Source: Pseudomonas poae (GTDB lineage Bacteria > Pseudomonadota > Gammaproteobacteria > Pseudomonadales > Pseudomonadaceae). From it: DNA of 64,000 bases. The notes beneath the pieces are model-generated. The model was not told where the DNA came from. It made no database searches and saw only the letters and a list, made by a program, of their open reading frames with translations. The position numbers were made by a program, and so were the translations under genes. Each line of letters begins with the position of its first letter. Within the stretch, counting starts at the first letter, position 1. Where the stretch lies: contig CP034537.1 of assembly GCA_004000515.1 (NCBI GenBank), forward strand, positions 5,780,001-5,844,000. Reading direction: 5' to 3'. Of the stretch, positions 27,396 through 37,301 are shown piece after piece.

Positions 27396-28988
27396 TTGTT
27401 GCCTGAAACCTCCCTCCCAGGCGTTGCACACGCAGCGCCACGCAAACGCGCCCACGGTTTGTTCAAAAGCCGTGGGGGCACGTGGGTCACCGGGTTATCG
27501 GTGCTGGTGTCGTTGCTGGCGCTGCTGCCGATTGCGTTTGTGATCGGCGTGTCCTGGCAGATCGGCTGGGCGCAGATCGAAGCGTTGGTGTGGCGCCCTC
27601 GTGTCGGCGAATTGCTGACAAACACCGTGCTGCTGGTGGTACTCACACTGCCGTTGTGCATTGTGTTGGGTGTTGCGCTGGCGTGGTTGACCGAGCGCAC
27701 CGACCTGCCGGGGCGCCGCTTCTGGTCGCTGCTGGCCGTTGCGCCACTGGCGGTGCCGGCGTTTGTGCACAGCTACGCCTGGGTCAGCCTGGTACCGTCG
27801 ATCCACGGTTTACCAGCCGGTGTGCTGGTGTCGGTGATTGCCTATTTCCCCTTTCTGTACTTGCCGGTGGCGGCGACCTTGCGCCGGCTTGATCCCGCGA
27901 TTGAAGACGTGGCCGAGTCCCTGGGCCTCAAGCCCTGGGCGGTGTTTTTCCGGGTGGTGTTGCCGCAGTTGCGCCTGGCGATCTGCGGCGGTGCGCTGTT
28001 GGTGGGCCTGCACCTGCTGGCCGAATACGGCTTGTACGCGATGATCCGCTTTGACACCTTCACCACGGCGATTTTTGATCAGTTCAAATCCACGTTTAAC
28101 GGCCCGGCAGCGAATATGCTCGCGGCCGTTCTGGCGCTGTGTTGCCTGGCGATGCTCACTGTCGAATCCGCTGCCCGTGGCCATGCGCGTTATGCACGGG
28201 TGGGTTCAGGCAGCGCCCGTGAACAGCGCATCGTTGTGCTGGGCACCGGCACCACCCTGCTCTCCCTCGGGTTGCAGATGGCAACCTGCGCACTGGCCCT
28301 GGGCGTTCCGCTGATCACCTTGGGCAAATGGCTGATCGCCGGTGGCCGAGATGTCTGGCAGTTGGGCGAACTGTTGCCGGCGCTGGAGCAAACCGTACTG
28401 CTGGGCATCGCCGGTGCCGTGTTGACCACCTGCGCGGCGGTGCCAATCGCCTGGCTGTCGATCCGTGCGCCGGGGCGGTTGCAGCGCATTCTGGAAGGCT
28501 GCAACTACATCACCAGCTCCTTGCCCGGCATCGTCGTGGCCCTGGCGTTGGTCACGGTGACCATCCATTTCGCCCGGCCGATCTACCAGACCACGATTAC
28601 CGTGCTGCTGGCCTACCTGCTGATGTTCCTGCCACGGGCGCTGGTGAGTCTGCGCGCCGGTATCGCCCAGGCGCCAGTGGAGCTGGAAAACATGGCCCGC
28701 AGCCTCGGTCGCTCGCCAGGCCGCGCGCTGTGGCTGATCACAATGCGCCTGGCCGCACCGTCTGCCGCTGCGGGCGCGGCGCTGGTGTTCCTGGCGATCA
28801 CCAATGAATTGACCGCCACCTTGCTGCTGGCGCCCAACGGCACGCGCACCTTGGCCACCGGCTTCTGGGCGATGACCAGCGAGATCGACTACGCCGCGGC
28901 GGCGCCTTACGCGCTGATCATGATCCTGCTGTCTCTGCCGTTGACCGGCCTTCTCTACCATCAATCCAAACGCACGGCAGGCCGATGA
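27396..28988 (+). CDS. fbpB: Ferric iron ABC transporter permease (FbpB type)
   Basis: A 530-residue permease with two fused halves of about six TM each, as in FbpB/SfuB. Each half has an EAA-loop motif: [20 protein letters not shown] in the first and [20 protein letters not shown] in the second. No ATG fits the start; TTG at 27396 or 27399, directly after the fbpA stop, is the probable start, so translation is likely coupled. The end overlaps fbpC by ATGA. Confidence 0.92.
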   Translation: MLPETSLPGVAHAAPRKRAHGLFKSRGGTWVTGLSVLVSLLALLPIAFVIGVSWQIGWAQIEALVWRPRVGELLTNTVLLVVLTLPLCIVLGVALAWLTERTDLPGRRFWSLLAVAPLAVPAFVHSYAWVSLVPSIHGLPAGVLVSVIAYFPFLYLPVAATLRRLDPAIEDVAESLGLKPWAVFFRVVLPQLRLAICGGALLVGLHLLAEYGLYAMIRFDTFTTAIFDQFKSTFNGPAANMLAAVLALCCLAMLTVESAARGHARYARVGSGSAREQRIVVLGTGTTLLSLGLQMATCALALGVPLITLGKWLIAGGRDVWQLGELLPALEQTVLLGIAGAVLTTCAAVPIAWLSIRAPGRLQRILEGCNYITSSLPGIVVALALVTVTIHFARPIYQTTITVLLAYLLMFLPRALVSLRAGIAQAPVELENMARSLGRSPGRALWLITMRLAAPSAAAGAALVFLAITNELTATLLLAPNGTRTLATGFWAMTSEIDYAAAAPYALIMILLSLPLTGLLYHQSKRTAGR

Positions 28989-30040
28989 ACGCCCTCGAAC
29001 TGAACGCACTCTGCAAATCCTTCGGCGCCCAGCGTGCCCTGGCAGACGTCAGCCTGTCGGTGCCCACCGGCAGCCGCACGGTGATCGTCGGGCCGTCCGG
29101 CTCGGGCAAGACCACCTTGCTGCGGATGATTGCCGGCTTTGAATTCCCCGACACCGGCAGCCTCACGCTGAACGGGCAAACCCTGGTCGACAACACCCAC
29201 GCCGTGCCAGCGCACCAACGCCAGATCGGCTATGTGCCGCAGGACGGCGCGCTGTTTCCGCACATGACCGTGGCCGACAACATCGGCTTCGGCCTGGCAA
29301 CCAAGGGTGAACCGCGCCACGAACGCATCGCCGAACTGATGGACAGCGTGGCCCTCGACGCCAACATGGCGCGGCGCTGGCCCCACGAACTCTCCGGTGG
29401 CCAGCAACAACGCGTGGCGCTGGCCCGCGCATTGGCGCAACAGCCACGCCTGATGCTGCTGGATGAACCCTTCTCCGCGCTGGACACTGGCTTGCGCTCG
29501 GCCATGCGCAAGATGGTCGCGCGCCTGCTCAGTGACGCGGGCATCACCACGATCCTGGTCACCCACGATCAAAGCGAAGCGCTGTCGTTTGCCGATCAAC
29601 TGGCCGTTATGCGCCAGGGTCGACTGGTGCAATCGGGCCATCCGATGGACCTGTACCAATACCCCGTCGACGAGCAGACTGCGTTGTTCCTGGGCGAAGC
29701 CGTGGTGATGCCCGCCAGGATCGAAACCGGCTGGGCCCACTGTGGCTTGGGCCGCGTGCCGGTCGACAGCAAGCTCGACCACGCCACCACCCGGATCATG
29801 CTGCGCCCTGAACAGTTGCAGCTCAGTACCACCGACGATTCCGGTTGCCGTGGCGTGGTGACCGAGCGCGAATTCGGTGGCAATACCTGCACCCTCACCG
29901 TGGAACTGCAAGCCGACGGCCAAGCCATCCTGGTGCGCAGCTCCGGCCTGCAGGCGCCACCGCTGGGCAGCGTGGTGCACCTCACCACCGTGGGCCTGGC
30001 CCACGTCCTGAAAAAAACAGCGGCCCTCAGTCCCAGCTAA
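28985..30040 (+). CDS. fbpC: Ferric iron ABC transporter ATPase (FbpC type)
   Basis: A 351-residue ABC ATPase. Walker A is GPSGSGKT (36-43), the signature is [15 protein letters not shown], and Walker B is [12 protein letters not shown], followed by the [14 protein letters not shown] switch region. The C-terminal TOBE-like domain ([33 protein letters not shown]) is typical of FbpC. It completes the iron transporter with the two preceding genes. Confidence 0.93.
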   Translation: MNALELNALCKSFGAQRALADVSLSVPTGSRTVIVGPSGSGKTTLLRMIAGFEFPDTGSLTLNGQTLVDNTHAVPAHQRQIGYVPQDGALFPHMTVADNIGFGLATKGEPRHERIAELMDSVALDANMARRWPHELSGGQQQRVALARALAQQPRLMLLDEPFSALDTGLRSAMRKMVARLLSDAGITTILVTHDQSEALSFADQLAVMRQGRLVQSGHPMDLYQYPVDEQTALFLGEAVVMPARIETGWAHCGLGRVPVDSKLDHATTRIMLRPEQLQLSTTDDSGCRGVVTEREFGGNTCTLTVELQADGQAILVRSSGLQAPPLGSVVHLTTVGLAHVLKKTAALSPS

Positions 30041-30047
30041 GTTTCGC

Positions 30048-30099
30048 GGTTTACCTTCTCCTCTGCGCCAACCACTGCGCCGTCAAGGAGAGGTAAACC
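30048..30099 (+). promoter_or_regulatory. Long inverted repeat that includes the Shine-Dalgarno of the next gene
   Basis: GGTTTACCTTCTCCT (30048-30062) pairs with AGGAGAGGTAAACC (30086-30099): a 14-bp stem with one bulge and a 23-nt loop. The AGGAG used by the ATG at 30102 lies inside the right arm, so the folded mRNA would hide the ribosome-binding site. It could be a translational switch, or a symmetric binding site for a regulator at the DNA level. Confidence 0.6.
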
Positions 30100-30101
30100 C
30101 G

Positions 30102-30866
30102 ATGAATGCCACAGCAGCCCGTTGGCTGAACAAAGTACCCGAGGTGACACTGTCCTTCTGGGTGATCAAGATCCTGTCCACCACCGTGGGCGAAACCGGC
30201 GCGGACTACCTCGCGGTGGATGCCGGCTTCGGTGCCGGCTGGACCAGTCTCGGCATGGCTGCACTGCTGGCCATCGCCTTGTTCGGCCAACTGCGCACCA
30301 AGGCCTACACCCCGTGGATCTACTGGTTGACCGTGGTGCTGGTGAGCATCGTCGGCACGCAGATCACCGACATCCTCACCGACAAGCTCGACGTCAGCCT
30401 TTACACCAGCACGGCGATTTTCTCGGTGCTGTTGGCGCTTAATTTCATGGTCTGGTACCGCACCGAGCGCAGCCTGTCGATCCGCGACATCGTTACACCA
30501 CGCCGCGAGTGGTTCTACTGGACCACGGTGCTGTGCACCTTTGCCCTAGGCACTGCCGCCGGCGACTTGGCCACCGAGGCACTGGGCCTGGGCTTTACCC
30601 TCGGAGCAGTGATCTTCGCAGTTTTGATCGCCGTCGCGATGCTGGCCTGGAGCGTGGGCGTCAACAGCGTGCTGACCTTTTGGGTCGCCTACATCCTCAC
30701 CCGCCCGTTCGGCGCCTCCCTCGGCGACCTGCTCACCCAGGCCAAGAACTACGGCGGTCTGGGCATGGGAGCCAACTGGACCAGCGCCCTCTTCCTCTGC
30801 GTGATTGTGCTGCTGGTGGCCGTCGCGCAGCTCAACGTCGGCAACCGCAAAGCGATTACCCAATGA
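30102..30866 (+). CDS. COG4705-type uncharacterised membrane protein
   Basis: 254 residues with about seven TM segments and the internal repeat typical of COG4705: KVPEVTLSFWVIKILSTTVG, ETGADYL, GWTSLG and, later, VNSVLTFWVAYILTRPFGAS. Members are described only as membrane-anchored proteins; I know no established function. The gene sits between fbpC (61 bp upstream) and a small lipoprotein gene followed by a two-component system. Its ribosome-binding site is inside a strong inverted repeat. Confidence 0.8.
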   Translation: MNATAARWLNKVPEVTLSFWVIKILSTTVGETGADYLAVDAGFGAGWTSLGMAALLAIALFGQLRTKAYTPWIYWLTVVLVSIVGTQITDILTDKLDVSLYTSTAIFSVLLALNFMVWYRTERSLSIRDIVTPRREWFYWTTVLCTFALGTAAGDLATEALGLGFTLGAVIFAVLIAVAMLAWSVGVNSVLTFWVAYILTRPFGASLGDLLTQAKNYGGLGMGANWTSALFLCVIVLLVAVAQLNVGNRKAITQ

Positions 30867-30889
30867 TTATTCACACCAAGGAAACCCTC

Positions 30890-31312
30890 ATGCGCCCTGT
30901 TCAAAACCTGATTCGCCGCGTCGCCATCGCCTCAGCCATTCTGATGCTGGGCATCGCCACCGGCTGCTCCAAACCTGCCGACAAACCCAAGGACGCCACC
31001 GGTGCGCCGACCAGCCAACGCCAGGCATCGAAACTGGGCGACCTGTCCGAGTTCCGCAACATCGCGGTGGACGTCTCGGCGTTGGTTGCCAGCAACGACC
31101 TGGCAGGCGCCAAAGCCCGCATCAAGGACCTGGAAACAGGCTGGGACGCCGCCGAAGCCGGCATCAAGCCCCGCGCCGCCAGCGACTGGCATGTGCTGGA
31201 CAAAGCCATCGACCGCGCGCTTTCGGCATTGCGTGACGGCAACCCGAACCAGGCCGACTGCAAGGCCTCGATGGACGACCTGCTCAAGGCCTTCGACACG
31301 ATGAAAGGCTGA
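30890..31312 (+). CDS. Small predicted lipoprotein
   Basis: 140 residues starting MRPVQNLIRRVAIASAILML with lipobox GIATGC, so it is probably lipid-anchored at Cys after signal peptidase II cleavage. A low-complexity linker follows (SKPADKPKDATGAPTSQRQA), then a helical domain with heptad-like spacing (LASNDLAGAKARIKDLETGW; KAIDRALSALRDG). No known enzymatic motif was seen. It lies 23 bp after the COG4705 gene, and an 11-bp hairpin follows before the response-regulator gene. It may be a periplasmic input or output of the adjacent two-component system. Confidence 0.75.
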   Translation: MRPVQNLIRRVAIASAILMLGIATGCSKPADKPKDATGAPTSQRQASKLGDLSEFRNIAVDVSALVASNDLAGAKARIKDLETGWDAAEAGIKPRAASDWHVLDKAIDRALSALRDGNPNQADCKASMDDLLKAFDTMKG

Positions 31313-31338
31313 CGCTTGTCGGCACAGGTGCTTCACTA

Positions 31339-31367
31339 CACACGCGGCGATCACCTCGCCGCGTGTG
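31339..31367 (+). terminator. Strong hairpin between lipoprotein and response-regulator genes
   Basis: CACACGCGGCG and CGCCGCGTGTG form a perfect 11-bp stem with a 7-nt loop. CTTCTGCGG follows rather than a T tract. It probably attenuates or separates the upstream transcript from the response-regulator gene 17 bp downstream. Confidence 0.55.
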
Positions 31368-31384
31368 CTTCTGCGGAGAGTGCC

Positions 31385-32050
31385 ATGCGGATACTGCTGG
31401 TCGAAGACGACCCGATGATTGGCGATGCCATCCAACGCGCCCTCAGCGATGCGAGCTACGCCGCCGACTGGGTCAAGAACGGCCTCACGGGCCTGGCCGC
31501 CCTCGACACCCACCCCTACGACCTGGTGCTGCTGGACCTGGGCCTGCCCGGCAAGGACGGCCTCGATGTGCTGGACACCATTCGTGCGCGCAACAACCCG
31601 GTGCCCTTGCTGATCATCACCGCCCGCGACAACCTGGACGACCGCCTGCGCGGCCTCGACGGTGGCGCCGATGACTATTTGCTCAAGCCGTTCGACATCT
31701 CGGAGCTGCTCGCGCGCATCCGCGCCGTGCTGCGGCGCAAAGGCGGCAGCGCGTTGTCGATGCTGGGCAACGGCGTGGTGTCGCTGGACCTGCTGTCCAA
31801 AGAGGCCAGTACCGAGGAGCAACGCGGCGTGGCGCTGTCGGGCCGAGAGTTCGCACTGCTGCAGGCGTTGTTGATTCGCCCGGGGGCGATCCTGTCACGC
31901 AGCGAATTGGAAGACCGTTTGTATGGCTGGGGCAACGAAGTCGAGAGCAACGCCATCGAGTTCCTGATCCATGCGTTGCGGCGCAAGTTGGGCAGTCATG
32001 TGATCAAGAATGTCAGGGGCATGGGATGGATGGTTTCAAAAAGCGTTTGA
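31385..32050 (+). CDS. Response regulator, OmpR/PhoB (QseB/PmrA-like) family
   Basis: 221 residues. The receiver domain has E7/D8/D9 acidic residues, phosphoacceptor D51 (VLLDLGLPGKDG) and K101. The C-terminal winged helix carries LSGREFALLQALLIRPG, NAIEFLIHALRRKLG and the closing VRGMGWMVSKSV. The start at 31385 begins the receiver (MRILLVEDD). The downstream kinase gene overlaps it by 25 bp. Targets are unknown; the COG4705 and lipoprotein genes just upstream are the natural candidates. Confidence 0.92.
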   Translation: MRILLVEDDPMIGDAIQRALSDASYAADWVKNGLTGLAALDTHPYDLVLLDLGLPGKDGLDVLDTIRARNNPVPLLIITARDNLDDRLRGLDGGADDYLLKPFDISELLARIRAVLRRKGGSALSMLGNGVVSLDLLSKEASTEEQRGVALSGREFALLQALLIRPGAILSRSELEDRLYGWGNEVESNAIEFLIHALRRKLGSHVIKNVRGMGWMVSKSV

Positions 32051-33387
32051 ATGAGTCGGTGCAACTGCGGCTGTCGGTGACGCTGTCACTGGCAATTCTG
32101 TTGGTGGCGCTGCTGGCCAGCGTATTCGCCTTTGTCTCGGCGTTTGAAGAGGCCCACGAACAGCAGGACGACACCTTGCGCCAGGTGGCGATGCTGTTTG
32201 ACCGCCAGCAGATGACCTTGCAATACCCCCAAGGCCCGGCTATCGACGGTGACGACGAAGAGTCGCGGGTGATCATCCAATACCTGGGTGACGGCCAGCA
32301 TTCGCCGGGCACCACCGATGAGGCATTGCCCCTGCCGTTTCCGACGACGCTCGCCGATGGTCTGTCCACCGTTGAATTGGCCGGTGAGGCCTTTCGCGTA
32401 TTGGTGCGCAGCACCGCGCAGAACCAGCGGATTGCTGTGGCGCAGGAACAGGACGCCCGCGACAAGGACGCCCGCGAAAGTGCCTGGCGCAGCTTGTTGC
32501 CCTTCCTGATTCTGTTTCCGGTGCTGTTGCTGGTGGTCGGCGACCTGGTGCGCAAGCTGTTTCGCCCGATCGGCGTGCTGGCGGCAGAGATCGATCAGCG
32601 GGCCGAGCAGGAACTGCATCCAATCCAGGAGCAGCACCTGCCCACCGAAGTGCGCCCCTTTGTGGTCGCCATCAACCGCCTGCTGGCGCGGGTGGCCCAG
32701 TCCATGGAAAGCCAGCGGCGCTTCGTCGCCGATGCCGCCCATGAGTTGCGCTCGCCAATGACCGCCTTGTCATTGCAGGCCGAGCGGCTGGCGGCCACCG
32801 ATATGTCGCCTGCGACCCGCGAGCGGTTTGACCCGTTGTCACGGGGTATTGAGCGCGGCCGTAAACTGATTGATCAGCTGTTGAGCCTGGCGGCGGCGCA
32901 ATCGATATCGGAGCGTGCGCAAACGCGGCTTTCGGTGCATGAACTGTATCGACAGGTATTGGAAGACCTGCTGCCCCTGGCCGAACGCAAGCAGATCGAC
33001 ATCGGCGTCGACAGTCCCCAGGACGCGCACGTGGTCTTTAACGAGTTGGACCTGTTTACCTTGGTGAAGAACCTGGTAGACAACGCCATCCGCTATACCC
33101 CGGCGGGAGGACGCATCGACTTGTCGGTCCAAGCAACGCCCGGCGCTGTACACCTGCAAATCAAGGACTCAGGCCCAGGCATTTCCGTGGAAGAACAGGC
33201 CCGCGTGTTCGACCCGTTCTATCGCAGCCTGGGCACCGACGAAGCCGGTTCCGGGCTGGGGCTGTCGATCGTCAAGGCGATCTGCGAGCGCACCGGGGCG
33301 CGGGTTGAACTGTCATTCAGCGACCCGGCGGCACAGCGTGGGTTGTGTGTGTTGGTGTGGATTGCCCGCACCAAAAATCAAGCGTAA
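32026..33387 (+). CDS. Sensor histidine kinase (QseC-like)
   Basis: 453 residues. TM1 is about 16-38 and TM2 about 158-175, with a periplasmic domain of roughly 120 residues between. The phosphorylated His is H239 (VADAAHELRSPMTALSLQAE). The N box is LVKNLVDNAIRYTP, the G boxes are DSGPGIS and GSGLGLSIV. It pairs with the overlapping response regulator. The periplasmic domain shows no ligand motif I recognise. Confidence 0.92.
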   Translation: MDGFKKRLNESVQLRLSVTLSLAILLVALLASVFAFVSAFEEAHEQQDDTLRQVAMLFDRQQMTLQYPQGPAIDGDDEESRVIIQYLGDGQHSPGTTDEALPLPFPTTLADGLSTVELAGEAFRVLVRSTAQNQRIAVAQEQDARDKDARESAWRSLLPFLILFPVLLLVVGDLVRKLFRPIGVLAAEIDQRAEQELHPIQEQHLPTEVRPFVVAINRLLARVAQSMESQRRFVADAAHELRSPMTALSLQAERLAATDMSPATRERFDPLSRGIERGRKLIDQLLSLAAAQSISERAQTRLSVHELYRQVLEDLLPLAERKQIDIGVDSPQDAHVVFNELDLFTLVKNLVDNAIRYTPAGGRIDLSVQATPGAVHLQIKDSGPGISVEEQARVFDPFYRSLGTDEAGSGLGLSIVKAICERTGARVELSFSDPAAQRGLCVLVWIARTKNQA

Positions 33388-33395
33388 ACCGAACC

Positions 33396-33491
33396 AAATG
33401 TGGGAGCGGGCTTGCTCGCGAAGGCGGTGTATCAGTCACCGGATGAGTTGGCTGAACCACCGCTTTCGCGAGCAAGCCCGCTCCCACATTT
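33396..33491. repeat. REPIN (GTGGGAGCGGGCTTGC type)
   Basis: Inverted arms AAATGTGGGAGCGGGCTTGC and GCAAGCCCGCTCCCACATTT lie between the convergent kinase and TonB receptor genes. Confidence 0.9.
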
Positions 33492-33516
33492 GAACCTATT
33501 CAATCTAGAATCCGGG

Positions 33517-35571
33517 TTACAGGTCGTACCGCACCGCCATGCCGAACGTACGCGGTGCACCGGCATCAATGATTTCATCGTCTCGGTTGTTGGTGACGTA
33601 TTGCTTGTCGAACGCGTTTTTCACAAAGCCCGACACTGCAACGTTTTTGGTGACCTTGTACTCGCTGCTGAAGTTAGCCAGCACGTAGTTGTCGCTGCGC
33701 CGCTCCCCGGTCACCTTGCCGGCTGTGTTGAACTCATACGCCGACGGCGCTGCACTCTGGTACGTGACGTCGGTGTTCAAGGTCAGGCGCTCGTTGACAC
33801 GATAGACAGCCCCACCGATGCCTTGTACTTGGGCGCATACAGGAACGCCTCGCCGCTGCGGTCCTGGCCTCTGTCGGTGATGAAGTCCTTGTACTGGCTA
33901 TCGGTGATCGCACCACCGGCGGTCAGGGTCAGTTGCTCGCTGAGGTCTTTCTCGACGAACACTTCCAGGCCTTTGATATCACTGCGACCGGCGTTGTATA
34001 CGTTGATCACATTGCTGTTGGCCTGGCGCACGCTCACCTGCTGGTCTTTCCAGTCGGTGTAGTACAGGTTGGCGCGGGTGCGCAGGGTGTTGTCGAAGAA
34101 CGAACCGCGATACGACAGCTCGTAGTTGGTGGTGTATTCCGGGTCGTAGGCCTCGTGGCCGCTGCCGGAGCGCACGTTCACACCGCCGCCGCGATAGCCC
34201 TTCTGCACCATGAAGCCCAAGTATTGCCCGGCGGCAAGTTCGTAGTTGATGCCCACTTTGGGTAACAGGGCGGCGAACGACTTGCTGACGTTAGCGGGTC
34301 GGGACAGCTGGTCCTGCTTGATGTCGGTGTCGTTGGTCTCGTGGTCGTAACGCAGGCCCGTGATCAAGGTCCAGCGCGGGGCGAAGGTCCAGTCCACCTC
34401 ACCAAACAGCGCCTTGTTTTCAATGAGCGTGTCGCCTTTGACCGTCCTGGCGAGCACGCCATCGAACAGCAACTGATCATGGAAATTGTTGGTGTTGTGG
34501 CCGTAGTAGGCACCGACAAAACTCTTCACGGTGTCCGAGCTGTAGTTAAGGCGCAGCTCCTGGCTGAACAGGTTGCCATCCTGGCGGCGGCGGATCACTT
34601 CGTTGTCGACGGCGGTCTGGTCGAAGTCCAGGCGGTTATTGTAGTCCGAGGCGGTGTTGGCGGTCAGGCTGGTCAGCGACCATTGGTCGTCGAGGCGGTA
34701 GTCGATTTTAGCGCTGACGGTGTCCTGGATCAGGTTGTCGTAGGCCTGTGTGTCGGACGAAATCTTGTAGTAACGCACCTTGTCCTTCGTACGCATCACC
34801 GAGTTGTCGCCCTGGCGGTGCTCGTTGTGGGCGTAGGTGAGCAACACGTCAAGGTCATCGGTGGGCACGATCAGCAGCTTGCCGCGGGCATTGCTGGTGC
34901 GATGGGGTTAGCGTCCTTGCCCAGGGCGATGTTGTCGATGTAGCCGTCACCGTCCTGATAGTCCAGGGCGATGCGCCCGGCAATCTTGTCATCGACGATG
35001 GAACCACCACCGGCCACGGCCGCGCCCTTCTCACCGTAGTTACCCACGTTGGTTTGCGCCGAGAACGTCGGTTGGAAGGTCGGGTTACGGGTCTGGATCA
35101 CCACCGCGCCCGCCAGGGAGTTGCGACCCTGGGTGGTGGATTGCGGGCCGAGGAACACTTCGACCTGCTCCACATCCCACAACGTGGTTGGCGTGAGGGT
35201 CAGGGTGCGGTTGGTTGAACCGCGCCGTCGACATACACCGACACCGCGCCATTGAGGGTGGCAGGGCCCTGATCGTCAAAACCGGACACCGGTACACCAC
35301 GAATGCCCCAGTTTTCATTGCCGGCCTGGCTGTACACGCCCGGCGTACGCGCAAAGACATCCACCAGGCTGTGATCGGCCTTATCTCGCAACTGCTGTTC
35401 GGTGACCACCACCACGCTGGACTGGGTTTGCTCCAGGGTGCGGTCGATTTTTTCACCGCTGACCGTGATCGGCGCGATTTCCAAAGTTTGCGATTCGGCC
35501 GCCCAGGCTCCGCCAGACATATACGCCACCGACCCGACCGCCAACGCGATTGTATGCTTCTTGAAATTCAC
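33517..35571 (-). CDS. TonB-dependent outer-membrane receptor, three frameshifts
   Basis: About 685 residues when read through. The signal peptide is TIALAVGSVAYMSGGAWA-AES. The TonB box region and plug include ITVSGEKIDRTLEQTQSSVV, KADHSLVDVFARTPGVYSQA, WGIRGVP and FLGPQSTTQGRNSLAGAVVI. The barrel ends GAPRTFGMAVRYDL. One base is missing near each of 35215, 34901 and 33810-33813 (four C on +; GAVYRVNERLTLNTDVTYQS is expected). There is no STN domain. A Fur-box-like sequence precedes it, which suggests iron uptake, but its position beside the hpa genes leaves uptake of an aromatic compound open. Confidence 0.87.
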
Positions 35572-35678
35572 GCCCTGCTCCCCTGCCCCGGATAATTATT
35601 GTTTTTGCGGCGGACCAATGCGGCCAAACGCCAGCGGGGCGGAGTCTAAGGCAAAACAAATACGAATTAAACACTATT

Positions 35679-35697
35679 GATAAATAATCTCATTCAC
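35679..35697. promoter_or_regulatory. Weak Fur box candidate upstream of the TonB receptor gene
   Basis: GATAAATAATCTCATTCAC matches 12 of 19 positions of the Fur consensus GATAATGATAATCATTATC and lies about 110 bp before the receptor start, in the divergent region shared with the hpa operon. Confidence 0.4.
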
Positions 35698-35789
35698 GAC
35701 AAATACGCATTCACGTAACCATTTGAATACATTTCAGTAGGGCCATAAGCCTTGCAATCGCGACGCCAAAAAAATCCCGAACAGCCATT

Positions 35790-35823
35790 GTTAACATCTT
35801 AATTACAAGGTTAACATGTTAAT
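35790..35823. promoter_or_regulatory. Paired operator candidate in front of the hpa operon
   Basis: GTTAACATnTTAAT occurs twice, at 35790 and 35810, with a 20-bp period (about two helical turns). The second copy contains the perfect palindrome TTAACATGTTAA. The sites end about 28 bp before hpaG1. A MarR-type (HpaR) or other dimeric repressor would fit; no hpaR gene is in the window. Confidence 0.6.
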
Positions 35824-35850
35824 CAATCCAGCCAGATTCAGGAGTCAGAC

Positions 35851-36507
35851 ATGCGCCGCGCCGCCAGCGAAATCGCCACGGGTACCTTGTTCGGCATCGC
35901 CTTGAACTACCAGGGCCTGCTGCACAGCCGACTGGACGAATTCAACCAGCCGCCTTACCAGAAGCCGCCGCAAAAACCGGTGCTGTTCATCAAGACGCCG
36001 AACACCCGCTCCGTCGACGGCCAAGCCGTGATCGCCCCTGCTGGCGAGCGCCTGCAGCCTGGCCCGGCGCTGGGGGTAGTGATCGGCAAGACCGCAAGCC
36101 GTGTGGCCGAGCAAGACGCCCTCGCGCATGTTGCCGGCTATGTGATCGTCAACGAGTTCAGCCTGCCGGAAGACAGCTACTACCGCCCCGCCGTCAAAGC
36201 CAAATGCCGCGATGGTTTTTGTGCGCTCAGCGGCGAAGTGATCCCCGCTAGTGAAGTGCCGGATGCCCATGGGCTGGTGCTCACGCTGCGGGTCAACGGC
36301 GAAGTACGCCAGGAAAACACCACGGCCAATTTCGTGCGCAGCATTCCCCGATTGATCGCCGAACTCAGTGAATTCATGACCCTGCACGCTGGCGATGTGC
36401 TGATCACCGGCACGCCTGAAGGCCGCGTCGACGTCGTGCCCGGCGATGAAGTCGTCGTCGAGATCAGCGGCCTGGGTCGCCTGACCAACCCTATTGTGGC
36501 CGAGTGA
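35851..36507 (+). CDS. hpaG1: 4-hydroxyphenylacetate degradation decarboxylase/isomerase, N-terminal half protein
   Basis: 218 residues of the fumarylacetoacetase-like fold. HpaG catalyses decarboxylation of 5-oxopent-3-ene-1,2,5-tricarboxylate and isomerisation of 2-hydroxyhepta-2,4-diene-1,7-dioate in the homoprotocatechuate meta-cleavage pathway. In many Pseudomonas it is split into two genes, as here. The typical blocks are present: LFIKTPNTRSVDG, LGVVIGKTASRVAEQDALAH and VLITGTPEGRVDVVPGDEVV. It is the first gene of a seven-gene hpa operon behind a paired operator. The start follows AGGAGTCAGAC. Confidence 0.9.
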   Translation: MRRAASEIATGTLFGIALNYQGLLHSRLDEFNQPPYQKPPQKPVLFIKTPNTRSVDGQAVIAPAGERLQPGPALGVVIGKTASRVAEQDALAHVAGYVIVNEFSLPEDSYYRPAVKAKCRDGFCALSGEVIPASEVPDAHGLVLTLRVNGEVRQENTTANFVRSIPRLIAELSEFMTLHAGDVLITGTPEGRVDVVPGDEVVVEISGLGRLTNPIVAE

Positions 36508-36517
36508 GGAAACACCG

Positions 36518-37282
36518 ATGAAGCACGCACGCATTCGCTATCAGAACCAAATCCATGCGGTCACGGTAGAGGCCGACAACACCGTCCGCCTCGCCGATGG
36601 CCGCCTGCTTGCCGAGCAGCAAGTTGAATGGCTGCCGCCCGCCGAGGGCAGCATGTTCGCCCTGGGGCTGAACTACGCCGACCACGCCGCTGAATTGGCC
36701 TTCAATGCGCCGACCGAGCCGCTGGCCTTTATCAAATCCCCCGGCACCTACACCGGACACAACCAAACCACTTGGCGCCCCGACAACGTCAAGTACATGC
36801 ACTACGAGTGCGAGTTGGTGGCGGTGATCGGCAAGCCGGCGCGCAACGTCAAGCGTGAAGACGCGCTGAGCTATTTGGCCGGCTACACGGTGTGCAACGA
36901 CTACGCCATCCGCGACTACCTGGAAAACTACTACCGTCCCAACCTGCGGGTAAAAAACCGCGACTGCACCACCCCGGTCGGCCCGTGGATCGTCGACGCC
37001 GCCGATGTGCCCGACCCGTCAGCCCTCAAGTTGCGCACCTGGATCAATGGCGAGTTGAAACAAGAAGGCAGCACCGCCGACATGATCTTCGACATCCCTT
37101 ACCTGATCGAATATTTCTCCAGTTTCATGACCCTGCAACCCGGCGACATGATCGCCACCGGCACGCCCGAAGGCCTGGCTGACGTAGTGCCGGGCGATGA
37201 GGTGGTGGTGGAGGTCGAAGGCGTTGGCCGGCTGGTCAACCGTATTGTCAGCGAATCCGAATTCTTTGCCGCTCGCGGCTGA
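36518..37282 (+). CDS. hpaG2: 4-hydroxyphenylacetate degradation isomerase/decarboxylase, C-terminal half protein
   Basis: 254 residues, the second FAH-domain protein of the HpaG pair. Motifs are FALGLNYADHAAELAF, AFIKSPGTYTGHNQ, YECELVAVIGKPARNV, VCNDYAIRDYLENYYRPNLR and MIATGTPEGLADVVPGDEVV; the acidic residues of the E/D metal site are in YECE and nearby. The start at 36518 follows GAGGAAACACC, 10 bp after hpaG1 stops. It acts with HpaG1 downstream of HpaE, HpaD and HpaF. Confidence 0.92.
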   Translation: MKHARIRYQNQIHAVTVEADNTVRLADGRLLAEQQVEWLPPAEGSMFALGLNYADHAAELAFNAPTEPLAFIKSPGTYTGHNQTTWRPDNVKYMHYECELVAVIGKPARNVKREDALSYLAGYTVCNDYAIRDYLENYYRPNLRVKNRDCTTPVGPWIVDAADVPDPSALKLRTWINGELKQEGSTADMIFDIPYLIEYFSSFMTLQPGDMIATGTPEGLADVVPGDEVVVEVEGVGRLVNRIVSESEFFAARG

Positions 37283-37301
37283 AAACAACAGAGAGAACAG
37301 C

